64,000 nucleotides of DNA from Aeromonas taiwanensis. GTDB taxonomy: Bacteria > Pseudomonadota > Gammaproteobacteria > Enterobacterales > Aeromonadaceae. The position numbers and the translations under genes were made by a program. The DNA is taken from positions 86,884 through 150,883 of the forward strand of contig NZ_CDDD01000013.1 in the NCBI RefSeq assembly GCF_000820165.1, given 5' to 3'. This document shows positions 1-8,634 of the stretch, piece by piece (the stretch's first letter is position 1; each line of letters starts with the position of its first letter). The notes below the pieces were generated by a model that saw nothing but the letters and a program-made list of their open reading frames with translations, had not been told where the DNA came from and made no database searches.

Positions 1-1510
1 GGAACCAGCGGTCGTGGGAGATGACCATGGCACAACCCGGGAACTCCAGCAGGGCGTTTTCCAGGGCGCGCAGGGTTTCGATGTCCAGGTCGTTGGTCGG
101 TTCATCGAGGAGCAGCACGTTGCCGCCGGTCTGCAGCAGCTTGGCCAGGTGCAGACGGCCACGCTCGCCACCGGAGAGCTCGCCGACGCGCTTCTGCTGG
201 TCAGAGCCCTTGAAGTTGAAGCGACCGATGTAGGCGCGGCTCGGGAACTCGTAGTTGCCGATGCGCAGGATGTCCTGACCGTCGGCGACCTCTTCGAACA
301 CCGTCTTCTTGTCATCCATGCTGTCGCGGAACTGATCCACCGATGCCAGCACCACGGTTTCGCCCAGGGTGATGGCGCCGGAGTCCGGCTGCTCCTGGCC
401 CGACATCATGCGGAACAGGGTCGACTTACCGGCACCGTTCGGGCCGATGATGCCGACGATGGCACCCTTGGGAATGGCGAACGACAGGTCATCGATCAGC
501 ACCCGATCACCGTAGGATTTGCGCAGGTTGGCCACTTCCACCACCTTGTCGCCGAGGCGCGGTCCGGGCGGAATGAACAGCTCGTTGGTCTCGTTGCGCT
601 TCTGGTAGTCGTTGGTGTTGAGCTCCTCGAAGCGAGCCATACGAGCCTTGGATTTGGCCTGACGACCTTTCGGATTCTGACGAACCCACTCCAGCTCCTT
701 CTCGATGGACTTGCGACGGGCGGCTTCGGAACTCGCCTCCTGGGCCAGACGCGCGTCTTTCTGCTCCAGCCAGGAGGAGTAGTTGCCTTCCCAGGGGATG
801 CCCTCGCCGCGGTCCAGCTCGAGGATCCAGCCCGCCACGTTGTCGAGGAAGTAGCGGTCGTGGGTGATGGCCACCACGGTGCCCTCGTAGTCGTGCAGGA
901 AGCGCTCCAGCCAGGCCACGGACTCCGCATCCAGGTGGTTGGTCGGTTCGTCCAGCAGCAGCATGTCCGGCTTTTCCAGCAGCAGGCGGCACAGGGCCAC
1001 GCGGCGGCGCTCACCACCGGAGAGGTGCTTGATCTGGGCATCCCAGGCCGGCAGGCGCAGGGCGTCAGCCGCGCGCTCCAGCTGGTTTTCCATGTTGTGA
1101 CCGCCCTGGGCGGCGATGATGGCTTCCAGCTCGCCCTGCTCGCGGGCCAGCTTGTCGAAGTCGGCGTCCGGATCGGCGTAGGCCGCATAGACCTCGTCCA
1201 GACGAGCCATGGCGCGTTTCACCTCGCCCACGGCCTCTTCCACCGCCTCGCGCACTGTCTGCTCCGGATCCAGCTTGGGCTCCTGAGGCAGGTAGCCGAT
1301 CTTGATGCCGGGCTGCGGGCGGGCTTCCCCTTCGATCTCGGTGTCGAGCCCGGCCATGATGCGCAGCAGGGTGGACTTACCGGCGCCGTTCAGACCCAGC
1401 ACGCCTATCTTGGCGCCCGGGAAGAAGGAGAGGGAGATGTTCTTGAGAATATGACGCTTGGGCGGCACGACCTTGCCGACCCTGTTCATGGTGTAAATAA
1501 ATTGAGCCAT
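1..1510 (-). CDS. ettA: Energy-dependent translational throttle protein EttA (3' end outside window)
   Basis: ABC-F ATPase that binds the ribosomal E site and gates entry into the elongation cycle according to ATP/ADP ratio (family knowledge). Two ABC domains are visible: Walker A GLNGAGKST at residues 39-47 with signature LSGGERRRVAL and Walker B LLLDEPTNHLD, then a second Walker A GPNGAGKST with LSGGERGRLHL and LLLDEPTNDLD. A charged linker typical of ABC-F proteins (region KELEWVRQNPKGRQ) separates them. There are no membrane segments, as expected for a soluble ABC-F. The ATG at 1510 follows AAGGAAGAG at good spacing, and the MAQFIYTM start matches EttA. About 503 codons are inside the window; EttA is about 555 residues, so roughly 50 C-terminal residues lie beyond base 1. 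Confidence 0.95.
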   Translation of the reverse strand, partial: MAQFIYTMNRVGKVVPPKRHILKNISLSFFPGAKIGVLGLNGAGKSTLLRIMAGLDTEIEGEARPQPGIKIGYLPQEPKLDPEQTVREAVEEAVGEVKRAMARLDEVYAAYADPDADFDKLAREQGELEAIIAAQGGHNMENQLERAADALRLPAWDAQIKHLSGGERRRVALCRLLLEKPDMLLLDEPTNHLDAESVAWLERFLHDYEGTVVAITHDRYFLDNVAGWILELDRGEGIPWEGNYSSWLEQKDARLAQEASSEAARRKSIEKELEWVRQNPKGRQAKSKARMARFEELNTNDYQKRNETNELFIPPGPRLGDKVVEVANLRKSYGDRVLIDDLSFAIPKGAIVGIIGPNGAGKSTLFRMMSGQEQPDSGAITLGETVVLASVDQFRDSMDDKKTVFEEVADGQDILRIGNYEFPSRAYIGRFNFKGSDQQKRVGELSGGERGRLHLAKLLQTGGNVLLLDEPTNDLDIETLRALENALLEFPGCAMVISHDRWF

Positions 1511-1787
1511 TGGCTAATTCTCTTCCTTTCAGCAGTTTAATGTCTTGGCATTAACAGACTGATGTCGTGGTGGGGCCGGGTCGGCAGGACCGACACGGTT
1601 CCAAAAAACCCGTCGATTGTAAACCAATGGGAGGAGGGCGGCAAAGCCGCCACCGGGGAGCTGGCGCTGGCGAAGCTGAGGGGCGGGAGGGCCGCATCAG
1701 GCCACCCGCCGGGGCTCATGCTTAAGACTTCCTTAACTCTGGCCCGATAGGATACCCACTGAACGGCGGTGCGGGCCCGGATGGTGG
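1511..1787. other. Intergenic region, no gene seen
   Basis: Spacer between the ettA start and the end of the transglycosylase gene, so it should hold the ettA promoter. It contains a compact perfect hairpin GGCGGC-AAA-GCCGCC at 1637-1651 without a T-run. Open frames here have no ribosome site or recognisable protein. Confidence 0.5.
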
Positions 1788-2633
1788 TCAGCGTGGCCGT
1801 TTCTGCCCCTTGTCCGCATCGTGTCCCGAGTAGTAGAGCACCCGCTGCACATACTCCTGGGTCTCCTGATAGGGAGGCACGCCACCGTGGCGCATCACGG
1901 CCTGCTCCCCGGCATTGTAGGCCGCGCTGATCCTGACCCAGTCAGGGCCAAACTGCTTCTCCAGCCATTTCAGGTAGATCATGGCGCCACGGATGTTCTG
2001 CTGCGCATCGAACGGACGGGTCACGCCGAAGCGGGCCTGGGTCTCGGGGATGAGTTGCATGACCCCCTGCGCCTGTTTGGGGGAGACGGCCTGGCTGTTC
2101 AGATTGGATTCGGTGATGGCGATGGCCAGCGCCAGCCTGGGATCGACCTTGTGGCGCAGGGCCGCCTTGCGGATCTGGCTGGCCAGCTGCTGCTTGGCGA
2201 CCGGTTGGCGGGCGATGTAGTGCTCCAGATCGAACGGCGTGCCCGGTTGCACCCAGGGGGCGCCGCCGCCTCCTCCCCCGACGCCGCAGTTACCCAGGGG
2301 GGCATTGCCGACGCGTGCGTTGTAGTAGCGGGCGGCCTGCTGGTTGCCGAGGCGCATGGCCATGGCCAGGTAGGCGTTGGCGCTGCGGGCGTTGCGGATC
2401 CCCTGGGGGCCGCGAGCCAGCAGGCGGCCGATGCGGAAATAGGCCTCGGGGTTGCCGAGGCGAGCCGCAGAGCAGTAGTGGGCGATGGCCTGCCTCGGGT
2501 TGCTGCGCTCCAGGGTGGCGCCCTGGCGCAGGGCGCTCATCGCCTTGGGGGCCTGGCGAAAGGCTTCGGCGTGGGCCGGGGTCGTGGTCAGGAGGAGGAG
2601 GAGCCCCCAGCCCCAGATGCAGAGTTTCTGCAT
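1788..2633 (-). CDS. Periplasmic lytic transglycosylase, SLT domain with Sel1-like N-terminus
   Basis: 281 residues. A signal peptide (about 22 residues, ending AHA) is followed by helical repeats of Sel1 type (residues about 30-105, for example GNPEAYFRIGRLLA), a glycine-rich linker, and a C-terminal SLT (GH23) domain. The catalytic glutamate is in AIAITESNLN, followed by the conserved QAQGVMQLIP and AAYNAGEQAV motifs. The family cleaves the MurNAc-GlcNAc bond to give 1,6-anhydro ends during wall turnover. The ATG at 2633 has GAGG 8 bases upstream. It is a single gene downstream of nothing on its strand; the exact MltC/Slt subfamily is not assignable by eye. Confidence 0.88.
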   Translation of the reverse strand: MQKLCIWGWGLLLLLTTTPAHAEAFRQAPKAMSALRQGATLERSNPRQAIAHYCSAARLGNPEAYFRIGRLLARGPQGIRNARSANAYLAMAMRLGNQQAARYYNARVGNAPLGNCGVGGGGGGAPWVQPGTPFDLEHYIARQPVAKQQLASQIRKAALRHKVDPRLALAIAITESNLNSQAVSPKQAQGVMQLIPETQARFGVTRPFDAQQNIRGAMIYLKWLEKQFGPDWVRISAAYNAGEQAVMRHGGVPPYQETQEYVQRVLYYSGHDADKGQKRPR

Positions 2634-2978
2634 GATGGATACCTCATTTTCGTATCCGCAAGATATAGGTTCTAGGTGGGCTGGCTGCCAGCCAGATGAT
2701 GGAACATGTGGTTATGTCTCAGTTCATCAGAGACGAAAATGGTATGGAACTTTTGACCAGGAGATGCACCCGTGGGTTGCGGTGCCCGGAAGAGCGGCAG
2801 GACAAAATGACTGCGTAATGCACAGTGGTTGATGCCGTCGTCAATTGCAGAGTGGTAGACTGCGAACGTCATGATGCAATACCTTGTATTTTAGTGGGTT
2901 ATGGCGTTAAGGCCCTCTCCCCATCTCATGATGTGAGCAACAGGATTAGTTGCGTTTTTCAATTGTTGGGAAGCTCTT
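2634..2978. other. Intergenic region between divergent genes
   Basis: About 345 bases separating the transglycosylase gene (minus) from the glycosyltransferase operon (plus). It must contain both promoters, but no near-consensus -35/-10 pair stands out. A core GGTAG near 2857-2861 recalls the RfaH ops element, but the match is partial and is not called. Confidence 0.4.
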
Positions 2979-3719
2979 ATGGGTTATTCAGTGGATGTAT
3001 CAGTCGTAGTGCCAGCCAAGGACGAGCGGGACAATCTGGCCCCCCTCATCACTGAAATCGATACCGCTTTGGGGGGCAGTTACGACTACGAATTGATCTA
3101 TGTGGATGATGGCAGTGAAGACGACAGCTACGCACTCCTGTGCGAGCTGAAGGCCCGCTTTGCCAGGCTGCGGGTGGTGCGACACGTCAGGGCCGTCGGC
3201 CAGAGCATGGCGGTGCTGAGCGGCGTGCGCCAGGGGCGCGGTGACTGGCTGGTGGTCCTCGATGGGGATGGCCAGAACGATCCGGCCGACATTCCCGCCA
3301 TGCTCGAGGAGGCCAAGCGCCGCTTCGAGGCGGACAAAAATCAGGTGGGACTCATCGGCCATCGCGTCACGCGCCGCGACGACTGGGTCAAGCGCCTCTC
3401 GTCGAAACTGGCCAACGGTTTTCGCGATCTGCTGCTCAAGGACGGTATCCCGGATACCGGTTGCGGGCTCAAGGTGGTGCGCCGTGAATGGTATCTGCGC
3501 CTGCCCTCCTTCAATCACATGCACCGCTACATTCCCGCCCTGATCCAGGCGCAAGGGGGTACCATGTCTCCCTGGCCGGTCAATCACAGGCCGCGGCAGG
3601 CGGGCGTCTCCAAGTACGGTGTCTGGAACCGGCTCTGGGTCGGGCTGGTGGACGTGGTCGGCGTCTGGTGGTTGCAGCGCCGCTCCAAGGTGGTCGAGAT
3701 CCGGGAGATTCTGGAGTGA
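2979..3719 (+). CDS. GT2 family glycosyltransferase, dolichyl/undecaprenyl-phosphate sugar synthase-like
   Basis: 246 residues of GT-A fold. N-terminal SVVVPAKDERDNL, YVDDGSEDDS and the metal-binding region VVLDGDGQNDPAD are typical of the DPM1/ArnC branch, which moves a nucleotide sugar onto a polyprenyl phosphate at the cytoplasmic membrane face. Unlike ArnC (about 320 residues, two C-terminal membrane helices) it ends at DPM1 size with no clear membrane segment. The ATG has GGGAAG upstream. Its TGA overlaps the ATG of the next gene, so the genes are translationally coupled. Donor sugar is not readable from sequence; UDP-galacturonate or glucuronate is an inference from the nearby ugd and epimerase genes. 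Confidence 0.9.
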   Translation: MGYSVDVSVVVPAKDERDNLAPLITEIDTALGGSYDYELIYVDDGSEDDSYALLCELKARFARLRVVRHVRAVGQSMAVLSGVRQGRGDWLVVLDGDGQNDPADIPAMLEEAKRRFEADKNQVGLIGHRVTRRDDWVKRLSSKLANGFRDLLLKDGIPDTGCGLKVVRREWYLRLPSFNHMHRYIPALIQAQGGTMSPWPVNHRPRQAGVSKYGVWNRLWVGLVDVVGVWWLQRRSKVVEIREILE

Positions 3720-4084
3720 TGGATACCCTGCTCTCCATGCCACTGGACTGGCTGGACTGGACCGGTCTGCATGTCACCGGCTGGAAGATCATCGGTTACA
3801 CCGGGGCGCTCATGTTCGGCGGCCGCTGGCTGGTGCAGTTCATTGCCTCGAAGCGGGCCGGGCGGCCCGTCATTCCCCGCCTGTTCTGGTACATGAGCGT
3901 GCTCGGCAGCCTGATGACCCTCAGCTACTTCGTCTTCTCCCCCAAGCAGGACTCCGTCGGCGTGCTGCAGAATCTCTTCCCCACCTTCACCGCCCTCTAC
4001 AGCCTCTATCTGGACATCCAGCATCGCGGCTGGAACCGGGACAAGCTGGCCACCAACCGGGAGGTGCGCGATGGTGGCGAGTGA
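3719..4084 (+). CDS. Small membrane protein with lipid-A-disaccharide synthase N-terminal (LAB_N) domain
   Basis: 121 residues; ATG at 3719 overlaps the previous stop (ATGA). The hydrophobic helices and motif GGRWLVQFIASKRAGRP, then FWYMSVLGSLMTLSYF, are the LAB_N pattern found as stand-alone proteins between GT2 and GT39 genes. Despite the domain name these proteins have no LpxB catalytic domain. In comparable operons they are thought to help produce or move the polyprenyl-phosphate sugar; that role here is inference from position. The 3' end overlaps the next gene by 14 bases. Confidence 0.85.
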   Translation: MDTLLSMPLDWLDWTGLHVTGWKIIGYTGALMFGGRWLVQFIASKRAGRPVIPRLFWYMSVLGSLMTLSYFVFSPKQDSVGVLQNLFPTFTALYSLYLDIQHRGWNRDKLATNREVRDGGE

Positions 4085-5762
4085 TCGCTTCTTGCTCGAC
4101 CAGCGCTCCCTGGGCTGGCTGCTGCTGATCGCCCTGGTGGTGCTGGGAGCGGGTCTGGGCTTGCGGGATCCCTGGCCAGCCGATGAGCCCCGTTTCGCCC
4201 TGGTGGCCAAGGAGATGGTGGAGAGCGGCCAGTGGCTGTTCCCCATGCGCGGCGGCGAGATCTATCCGGACAAGCCCCCCATGTTTATGTGGGGGATAGC
4301 GATAGGGTATCTGCTGACCGGTTCCATCAAGGTGGCCTTCCTGCTGCCCTCCCTGCTGGCGGGTCTGCTGACCATAGCGCTGGTGTGGGATCTGGGCCGC
4401 CGGCTGTGGAGCGCGCAAGTGGGCTTTATGGCCGGTCTGCTGCTGCTGTTCACCGTCCAGTTCACCCTGCAGGCCAAGACGGCGCAGATAGATGCCCTGG
4501 TGACCTTCTTCATCACCCTCGGCGTCTACGGTTTCATCCGTTTCCTGCTCTGTGAGGGGGGCTGGCGCTGGTACTGGCTCGGCTGGTTCGCCGCCGGCCT
4601 TGGCATCATCACCAAGGGGGTGGGGATCCTGGCCGTGCTGATCCTGATCCCGGCTGTCTGGACCCATAGGGAGCAGATCCGCGCCGCCTCCCGGGCCGAC
4701 TGGCTGAAAGGGCTGGCGGGGCCCCTGTTCATGCTGCTGGCCATCGGCCTGTGGCTGGTGCCCATGTTGCTCGCCGTGGCCCAGAGCGGGGATCCCGTGC
4801 TGCAAGCCTACCGGGACAACATACTGCTGCGCCAGACGGTGACCCGCTATGCCAACTCCTGGCACCACGTCAAACCCTTCTGGTATTACCTCACCTCGGT
4901 GATCCCGCCATTCTGGCTGCCCCTCTCCCTGCTGCTGCCCTGGCTGGTGGTGGCGTGGCGCAAGGCCGTTCAGGGGCGGGACAAGTGCATCATCCTGCTG
5001 CTCGGTTACCTGGTGCTGGTGATCGTGTTCTTCTCGGTGTCGCCGGGCAAGCGCGGCGTCTATGTCACGCCGGGCACGCCGGCCCTGGCCCTGCTGACGG
5101 CCCCCTTCATCGCCGAGCTGCTGGCCCGGCGCTGGCCCGGCCGCCTGCTGTCGGGCCTTGGCTGGTTGCTGGGGATCGTCGGCGTGGGCGGTGCCGCGGC
5201 GCTGGTCTTCAGTGCCAGGCTGGCGAGCAAGGCCGGAGAGCTGGGGCCGGCCCCCTGGCTGCCCTTGCTGGTGCTGGGGGTTGCGCTGCTGCTCCTCAAT
5301 GCCGGGCTGCGCCGGGCGCCCCTCACCGCCATCCTCAGTTCGCTGGCGGTGGGCTGGCTGATCTACTCCTGCTGGATCTGCGTGAAGCTCAATGACCTGC
5401 GCACCCCCGAGGGGGTGATGGCGCTGGCGGTGGAGCGGGTGCCTGCGGAGAACGCGCTGCTGCTGGCCGGCTTCAAGGAGCAGCACCTGCTGTTCACCCG
5501 TCAGCCGCTCTGGCACTACTCCTATCGGATGCCGGACGAAGAGCAGGCTCGCGAGGCGGCGGCCTGGGTGGCGGCGGCCCCCGGCCGCCAGGTGCTGGGG
5601 GCAGCCGATCTCATGGCGCGCTGCTTCGAGCCCTCCCTCATGGAGAATCTCGGCAATCGCCACCGCACCGACTGGATGCTGGCCGACAGCTCGGCCCTCA
5701 AGCCCCAGTGCCGCGGGCTTACCCCCGGGATCGAGCCGTTCCACTATGCCCCCGGCCCCTGA
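4071..5762 (+). CDS. ArnT-like GT39 membrane glycosyltransferase
   Basis: 563 residues with about a dozen hydrophobic helices across residues 15-430 and a soluble C-terminal part. The first periplasmic loop carries PWPADEPRFALVAKEM, equivalent to the acidic catalytic loop of ArnT/PMT enzymes (DE pair), followed by YPDKPPMFMW. GT39 enzymes transfer a sugar from polyprenyl phosphate to lipid A, LPS core or protein on the periplasmic side. Last gene of a coupled three-gene operon (GT2, LAB_N, GT39) and followed by a strong terminator. Acceptor and sugar are unknown; it is shorter than genuine ArnT and the arn operon partners are absent. Confidence 0.88.
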   Translation: MVASDRFLLDQRSLGWLLLIALVVLGAGLGLRDPWPADEPRFALVAKEMVESGQWLFPMRGGEIYPDKPPMFMWGIAIGYLLTGSIKVAFLLPSLLAGLLTIALVWDLGRRLWSAQVGFMAGLLLLFTVQFTLQAKTAQIDALVTFFITLGVYGFIRFLLCEGGWRWYWLGWFAAGLGIITKGVGILAVLILIPAVWTHREQIRAASRADWLKGLAGPLFMLLAIGLWLVPMLLAVAQSGDPVLQAYRDNILLRQTVTRYANSWHHVKPFWYYLTSVIPPFWLPLSLLLPWLVVAWRKAVQGRDKCIILLLGYLVLVIVFFSVSPGKRGVYVTPGTPALALLTAPFIAELLARRWPGRLLSGLGWLLGIVGVGGAAALVFSARLASKAGELGPAPWLPLLVLGVALLLLNAGLRRAPLTAILSSLAVGWLIYSCWICVKLNDLRTPEGVMALAVERVPAENALLLAGFKEQHLLFTRQPLWHYSYRMPDEEQAREAAAWVAAAPGRQVLGAADLMARCFEPSLMENLGNRHRTDWMLADSSALKPQCRGLTPGIEPFHYAPGP

Positions 5763-5789
5763 GGCTGGAGACCCGGATCGGATAAGCAG

Positions 5790-5820
5790 AAGGGCTGCCA
5801 GTGGCAGCCCTTCTTGTTGT
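5790..5820 (+). terminator. Intrinsic terminator of the glycosyltransferase operon
   Basis: Ten-base perfect stem AAGGGCTGCC (5790-5799) / GGCAGCCCTT (5803-5812), three-base loop, followed by TCTTGTTGT. It starts 28 bases after the GT39 stop. Confidence 0.85.
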
Positions 5821-5837
5821 CGGATCCCCCGGTGCGA

Positions 5838-5927
5838 TCAGGCCTTGTAATATGCCTTGTACCAGTGGACGAAGCTCTCTACCCCTTCCCTCAACCCGAC
5901 TCTGGGTCTATAGCCGGTTGCTTCGGT
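5838..5927 (-). pseudogene. Remnant 3' end of a second UDP-glucuronate epimerase allele
   Basis: Read on the minus strand, these 90 bases encode 29 residues plus stop that match the C-terminus of the intact epimerase next to it: GYRPRVGLREGVESFVHWY against [19 protein letters not shown], both ending in a YYxA tail and TGA. DNA identity to the intact 3' end is about four fifths by eye, with a 22-base identical block around 5891-5912. Upstream of codon 1 the match fails (apparent loss of about 4 bases, then no homology), so only the tail survives. No start codon or ribosome site is present. Its codons remain protein-like, which suggests it derives from a once functional, diverged allele. Confidence 0.8.
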
Positions 5928-5949
5928 ACGAACAGGGCCCGTTGGGGGC

Positions 5950-6960
5950 TCAGGCTTGGTAGTAGGATCTGTACCAGTTGACGAAACTCTCGACCCCCTC
6001 TTTCAACCCGACTCTGGGTCTATAACTCGTCGCCTCGAACAGCGCCTCGGTGTCGGCCCAGGTGGCGAGCACATCACCGGGCTGCATGGGCATCATGTTG
6101 CGGATGGCCTGCTTGCCGAGGGCAGCCTCGATGGCCTCCACAAAGTCCAGCAGCCGCACCGGGCTGCCGTTGCCGATGTTGAAGAGGCGATAGGGGGCCG
6201 GGCTCGACTCGGTCTGCCCATGCCAGTTCGCCTCGCCGACCGGCGGGCGGTCCGCGATGCGCACTATGCCTTCCACTATGTCGTCGATGTGGGTGAAGTC
6301 CCGGCTGAGCTGGCCCTGGTTGTAGATGTCGATGGGCTCGCCATTGAGGATGGCGCGCACGAACTTGAACAGCGCCATGTCGGGGCGTCCCCAGGGGCCG
6401 TAGACGGTGAAGAAGCGCAGTCCCGTGGTCGGCAATCCATACAGGTGGGAGTAGGAGTGGGCCATCAGCTCGTTGGCTTTTTTGCTCGCCGCATACAGGG
6501 AGACGGGGTGATCCACCCCGTCCGAGGTCTTGAACGGCATCTGCTCGTTGAGGCCGTACACCGAGCTGGAAGAGGCGTAGATCAGGTGTCCGATCCCGTG
6601 ATGGCGGCACCCCTCCAGCACCGTCAGGGTGCCGGTGAGGTTGCTGTCGGCGTAGGCAAAGGGATTGTCCAGGGAGTAGCGCACCCCGGCCTGGGCACCG
6701 AGGTGGATCACCCGTTCGAACCGCTCCCGGGCACTCTCGCGGGCAAAGAATGCCGCCATGGCTTGCCTGTCCGCGAGATCGCAACGCTCGAAGCGGAACC
6801 CGGGCAGCGGCAGGAGCCGGGCCAGGCGCGCCTCCTTCAGGCTCACCTCGTAGTAGTCGTTGAGGTTGTCGAGACCGACCACCTCGTGGCCCTCCTGGAT
6901 GAGCCGCTGCGCCAGGTGAAACCCGATGAAGCCGGCGGCGCCGGTGACGAGATACTTCAT
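5950..6960 (-). CDS. NAD-dependent UDP-glucuronate 4-epimerase
   Basis: 336-residue extended short-chain dehydrogenase. NAD-binding GxxGxxG is in [13 protein letters not shown] at the N-terminus; the catalytic pair is Tyr156/Lys160 in [11 protein letters not shown], with an upstream SSSSVYG serine motif. The sequence pattern is that of the GalA-forming epimerases (WbnF/Gla/LspL group), which interconvert UDP-glucuronate and UDP-galacturonate. Its ATG overlaps the ugd stop (TCAT, 6957-6960), so it directly follows the enzyme making its substrate. A diverged copy of its last 29 codons lies just downstream. Confidence 0.9.
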   Translation of the reverse strand: MKYLVTGAAGFIGFHLAQRLIQEGHEVVGLDNLNDYYEVSLKEARLARLLPLPGFRFERCDLADRQAMAAFFARESARERFERVIHLGAQAGVRYSLDNPFAYADSNLTGTLTVLEGCRHHGIGHLIYASSSSVYGLNEQMPFKTSDGVDHPVSLYAASKKANELMAHSYSHLYGLPTTGLRFFTVYGPWGRPDMALFKFVRAILNGEPIDIYNQGQLSRDFTHIDDIVEGIVRIADRPPVGEANWHGQTESSPAPYRLFNIGNGSPVRLLDFVEAIEAALGKQAIRNMMPMQPGDVLATWADTEALFEATSYRPRVGLKEGVESFVNWYRSYYQA

Positions 6961-8318
6961 TGTGCCTTCTCCAGAATGCGTGCCTGTTCCAGGCTGTTGC
7001 CGCGGCCAATGGCGTAATAGGTGAAGCCGCGCTGGTGCAGGCGGGCCGGATCATAGAGGTTGCGGCCATCGAGGATGACGGGCTGCTTCAGGGTGCGTTT
7101 GATGAGCTCGAAGTCGGGGGCGCGGAACTGTTGCCACTCGGTGCAGATGAGCAGGGCATCGGCGCCCTTGAGGGCGGCTTCCTGGGTGCCGCACAGGGCC
7201 AGATCGTCGCGCAGGCCGTAAAGGTGCTGGGCCTCTTTCATCGCCTCGGGATCGAACGCCTGCACCTTGCCGCCGGCGGCCCAGATGGCCTCCATCAGCA
7301 CCCGGCTCGGGGCTTCGCGCATGTCGTCGGTGTTGGGCTTGAAGGCCAGCCCCCAGAGCGCGAAGGTGAGACCGCTCAAGTCTGCACCGAAGTGCTGGTG
7401 GAGGCGCTCGGCGAGCCTGTGCTTCTGTCTGTCATTGACCTGTTCCACCGAGCGCAGCAGGGGCACGTCACAGCCGTTTTCGCTGGCGGTATGGATCAGC
7501 GCCTTCACATCCTTGGGGAAGCAGGAGCCGCCGTAGCCGCAGCCCGGGTAGATGAAGTGATAGCCGATGCGCGGATCGGCGCCTATCCCCTTGCGCACCT
7601 CCTCGATATCGGCCCCGAGGCGCTCCGCCAGCCCGGCCATCTCGTTCATGAAGGAGATCTTGGTGGCCAGCATGGCGTTGGCGGCGTACTTGGTCAGCTC
7701 GGCGCTGCGTTCGTCCATCTGGATGATGCGATCGTGCTGGCGGTTGAAGGGGGCGTAGAGCTCTTCCAGCAGGGCGAAGGCATGGGACGAGCCGGTACCG
7801 ATGATGATGCGATCCGGCCGCAGGCAGTCATTGACGGCGGCCCCCTCCTTGAGGAACTCGGGGTTGGAGACCACCTCCAGGGGCAGCTCGACGCCGCGAT
7901 CGCGCAGTATGGCCTCGATATGGTGGCGTACCCTGGCGGCGGTGCCGACCGGCACAGTGCTCTTGTTGATCACCACCTTGCCTGCCTGCATCAGCTGACC
8001 TATGGTGCCCGCCACCGCCAGCACGTGCTTGAGATCGGCGGAGCCGTCCTCGTCCGGCGGGGTACCGACCGCGATGAAGATGAGCTCGGCGAAGGCTACC
8101 CCTTCGGTCACGTCCGTGGTGAAGTGCAGGCGGCCGGCCTGATGGTTGGCCTGCACCATGGGGGCGAGGCCGGGTTCGAAGATGGGGATGATCCCCTCCT
8201 TGAGGCGCGCCACCTTGGCGGCATCCACATCCACGCAGGTCACCTGGTGGCCCATCTCCGCCAGCACGGCGGCCTGGACCAGACCGACATACCCTATCCC
8301 GAATACGGTGACTCTCAT
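6957..8318 (-). CDS. ugd: UDP-glucose 6-dehydrogenase
   Basis: 453 residues. It oxidises UDP-glucose to UDP-glucuronate with two NAD+. The Rossmann motif [10 protein letters not shown] is at the N-terminus, then [29 protein letters not shown] and the catalytic Cys266 in [10 protein letters not shown]. The C-terminal UDP-binding domain contains [19 protein letters not shown]. The ATG at 8318 is chosen because AGGAG lies about 10 bases upstream and [12 protein letters not shown] is the family start; longer frames extend 19 codons upstream without support. First gene of a ugd-epimerase operon, probably feeding the nearby glycosyltransferases. Confidence 0.96.
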   Translation of the reverse strand: MRVTVFGIGYVGLVQAAVLAEMGHQVTCVDVDAAKVARLKEGIIPIFEPGLAPMVQANHQAGRLHFTTDVTEGVAFAELIFIAVGTPPDEDGSADLKHVLAVAGTIGQLMQAGKVVINKSTVPVGTAARVRHHIEAILRDRGVELPLEVVSNPEFLKEGAAVNDCLRPDRIIIGTGSSHAFALLEELYAPFNRQHDRIIQMDERSAELTKYAANAMLATKISFMNEMAGLAERLGADIEEVRKGIGADPRIGYHFIYPGCGYGGSCFPKDVKALIHTASENGCDVPLLRSVEQVNDRQKHRLAERLHQHFGADLSGLTFALWGLAFKPNTDDMREAPSRVLMEAIWAAGGKVQAFDPEAMKEAQHLYGLRDDLALCGTQEAALKGADALLICTEWQQFRAPDFELIKRTLKQPVILDGRNLYDPARLHQRGFTYYAIGRGNSLEQARILEKAQ

Positions 8319-8634
8319 CTGCGATAGCTCCTTGAGGCAGACTTGTTGCAAGACAGCCATTCTAGAGCGATTCAACCCCGTGAACAGCGGGCTCTGCCGG
8401 GTTTTCAGCGTTTCTTCAGGTTCTCTTCAGCCTGGCGCAAGAGGGAGTGGCAGATCTTGGTGCAGGGGCTGTAACGCTGGGCTGACGAGCACCATTTTGG
8501 TGCGTGTGGTCGCGGACTTGTGATCCGGCTCACTCAAACCGGACACTGTGACCATTACGAAGTCCCGGCCCACGGGGCTCATTCCCGCCAGAGATGGCGG
8601 CAGACACTCTTTCACTTCGCATGGACACCCGGTT
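8319..8634. other. Intergenic region between divergent ugd and yitT-like genes
   Basis: 316 bases. Holds the phased hexamers described separately, a palindrome GCACCA-TTT-TGGTGC at 8489-8503, and a looser inverted repeat near 8522-8541 (TCCGG/CCGGA). The last two lie upstream of the YitT gene and could be operators; no regulator can be named. Confidence 0.4.
8403..8430. promoter_or_regulatory. Three hexamer repeats phased at 11 bp, candidate response-regulator site upstream of ugd
   Basis: TTTCAG (8403-8408), CTTCAG (8414-8419) and CTTCAG (8425-8430) repeat at exactly 11-base steps, 85-112 bases upstream of the ugd start. Direct hexamers with 5-base spacers are the binding pattern of OmpR/PhoB-family regulators such as PmrA (consensus CTTAAT-N5-CTTAAT), which controls ugd in enterics. 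The hexamers differ from the PmrA consensus, so the regulator is unknown. Confidence 0.4.

Noticed and set aside
14..1540. 508-codon plus-strand frame opposite ettA
   Set aside because: Antisense shadow of a conserved ABC-F gene; no family resemblance.
1637..1651. Hairpin upstream of ettA as a terminator
   Set aside because: Perfect stem but no T-run in either direction.
2850..2870. Possible RfaH ops/JUMPstart element before the glycosyltransferase operon
   Set aside because: Only GGTAG plus a few positions match the ops consensus; the longer JUMPstart sequence is absent.
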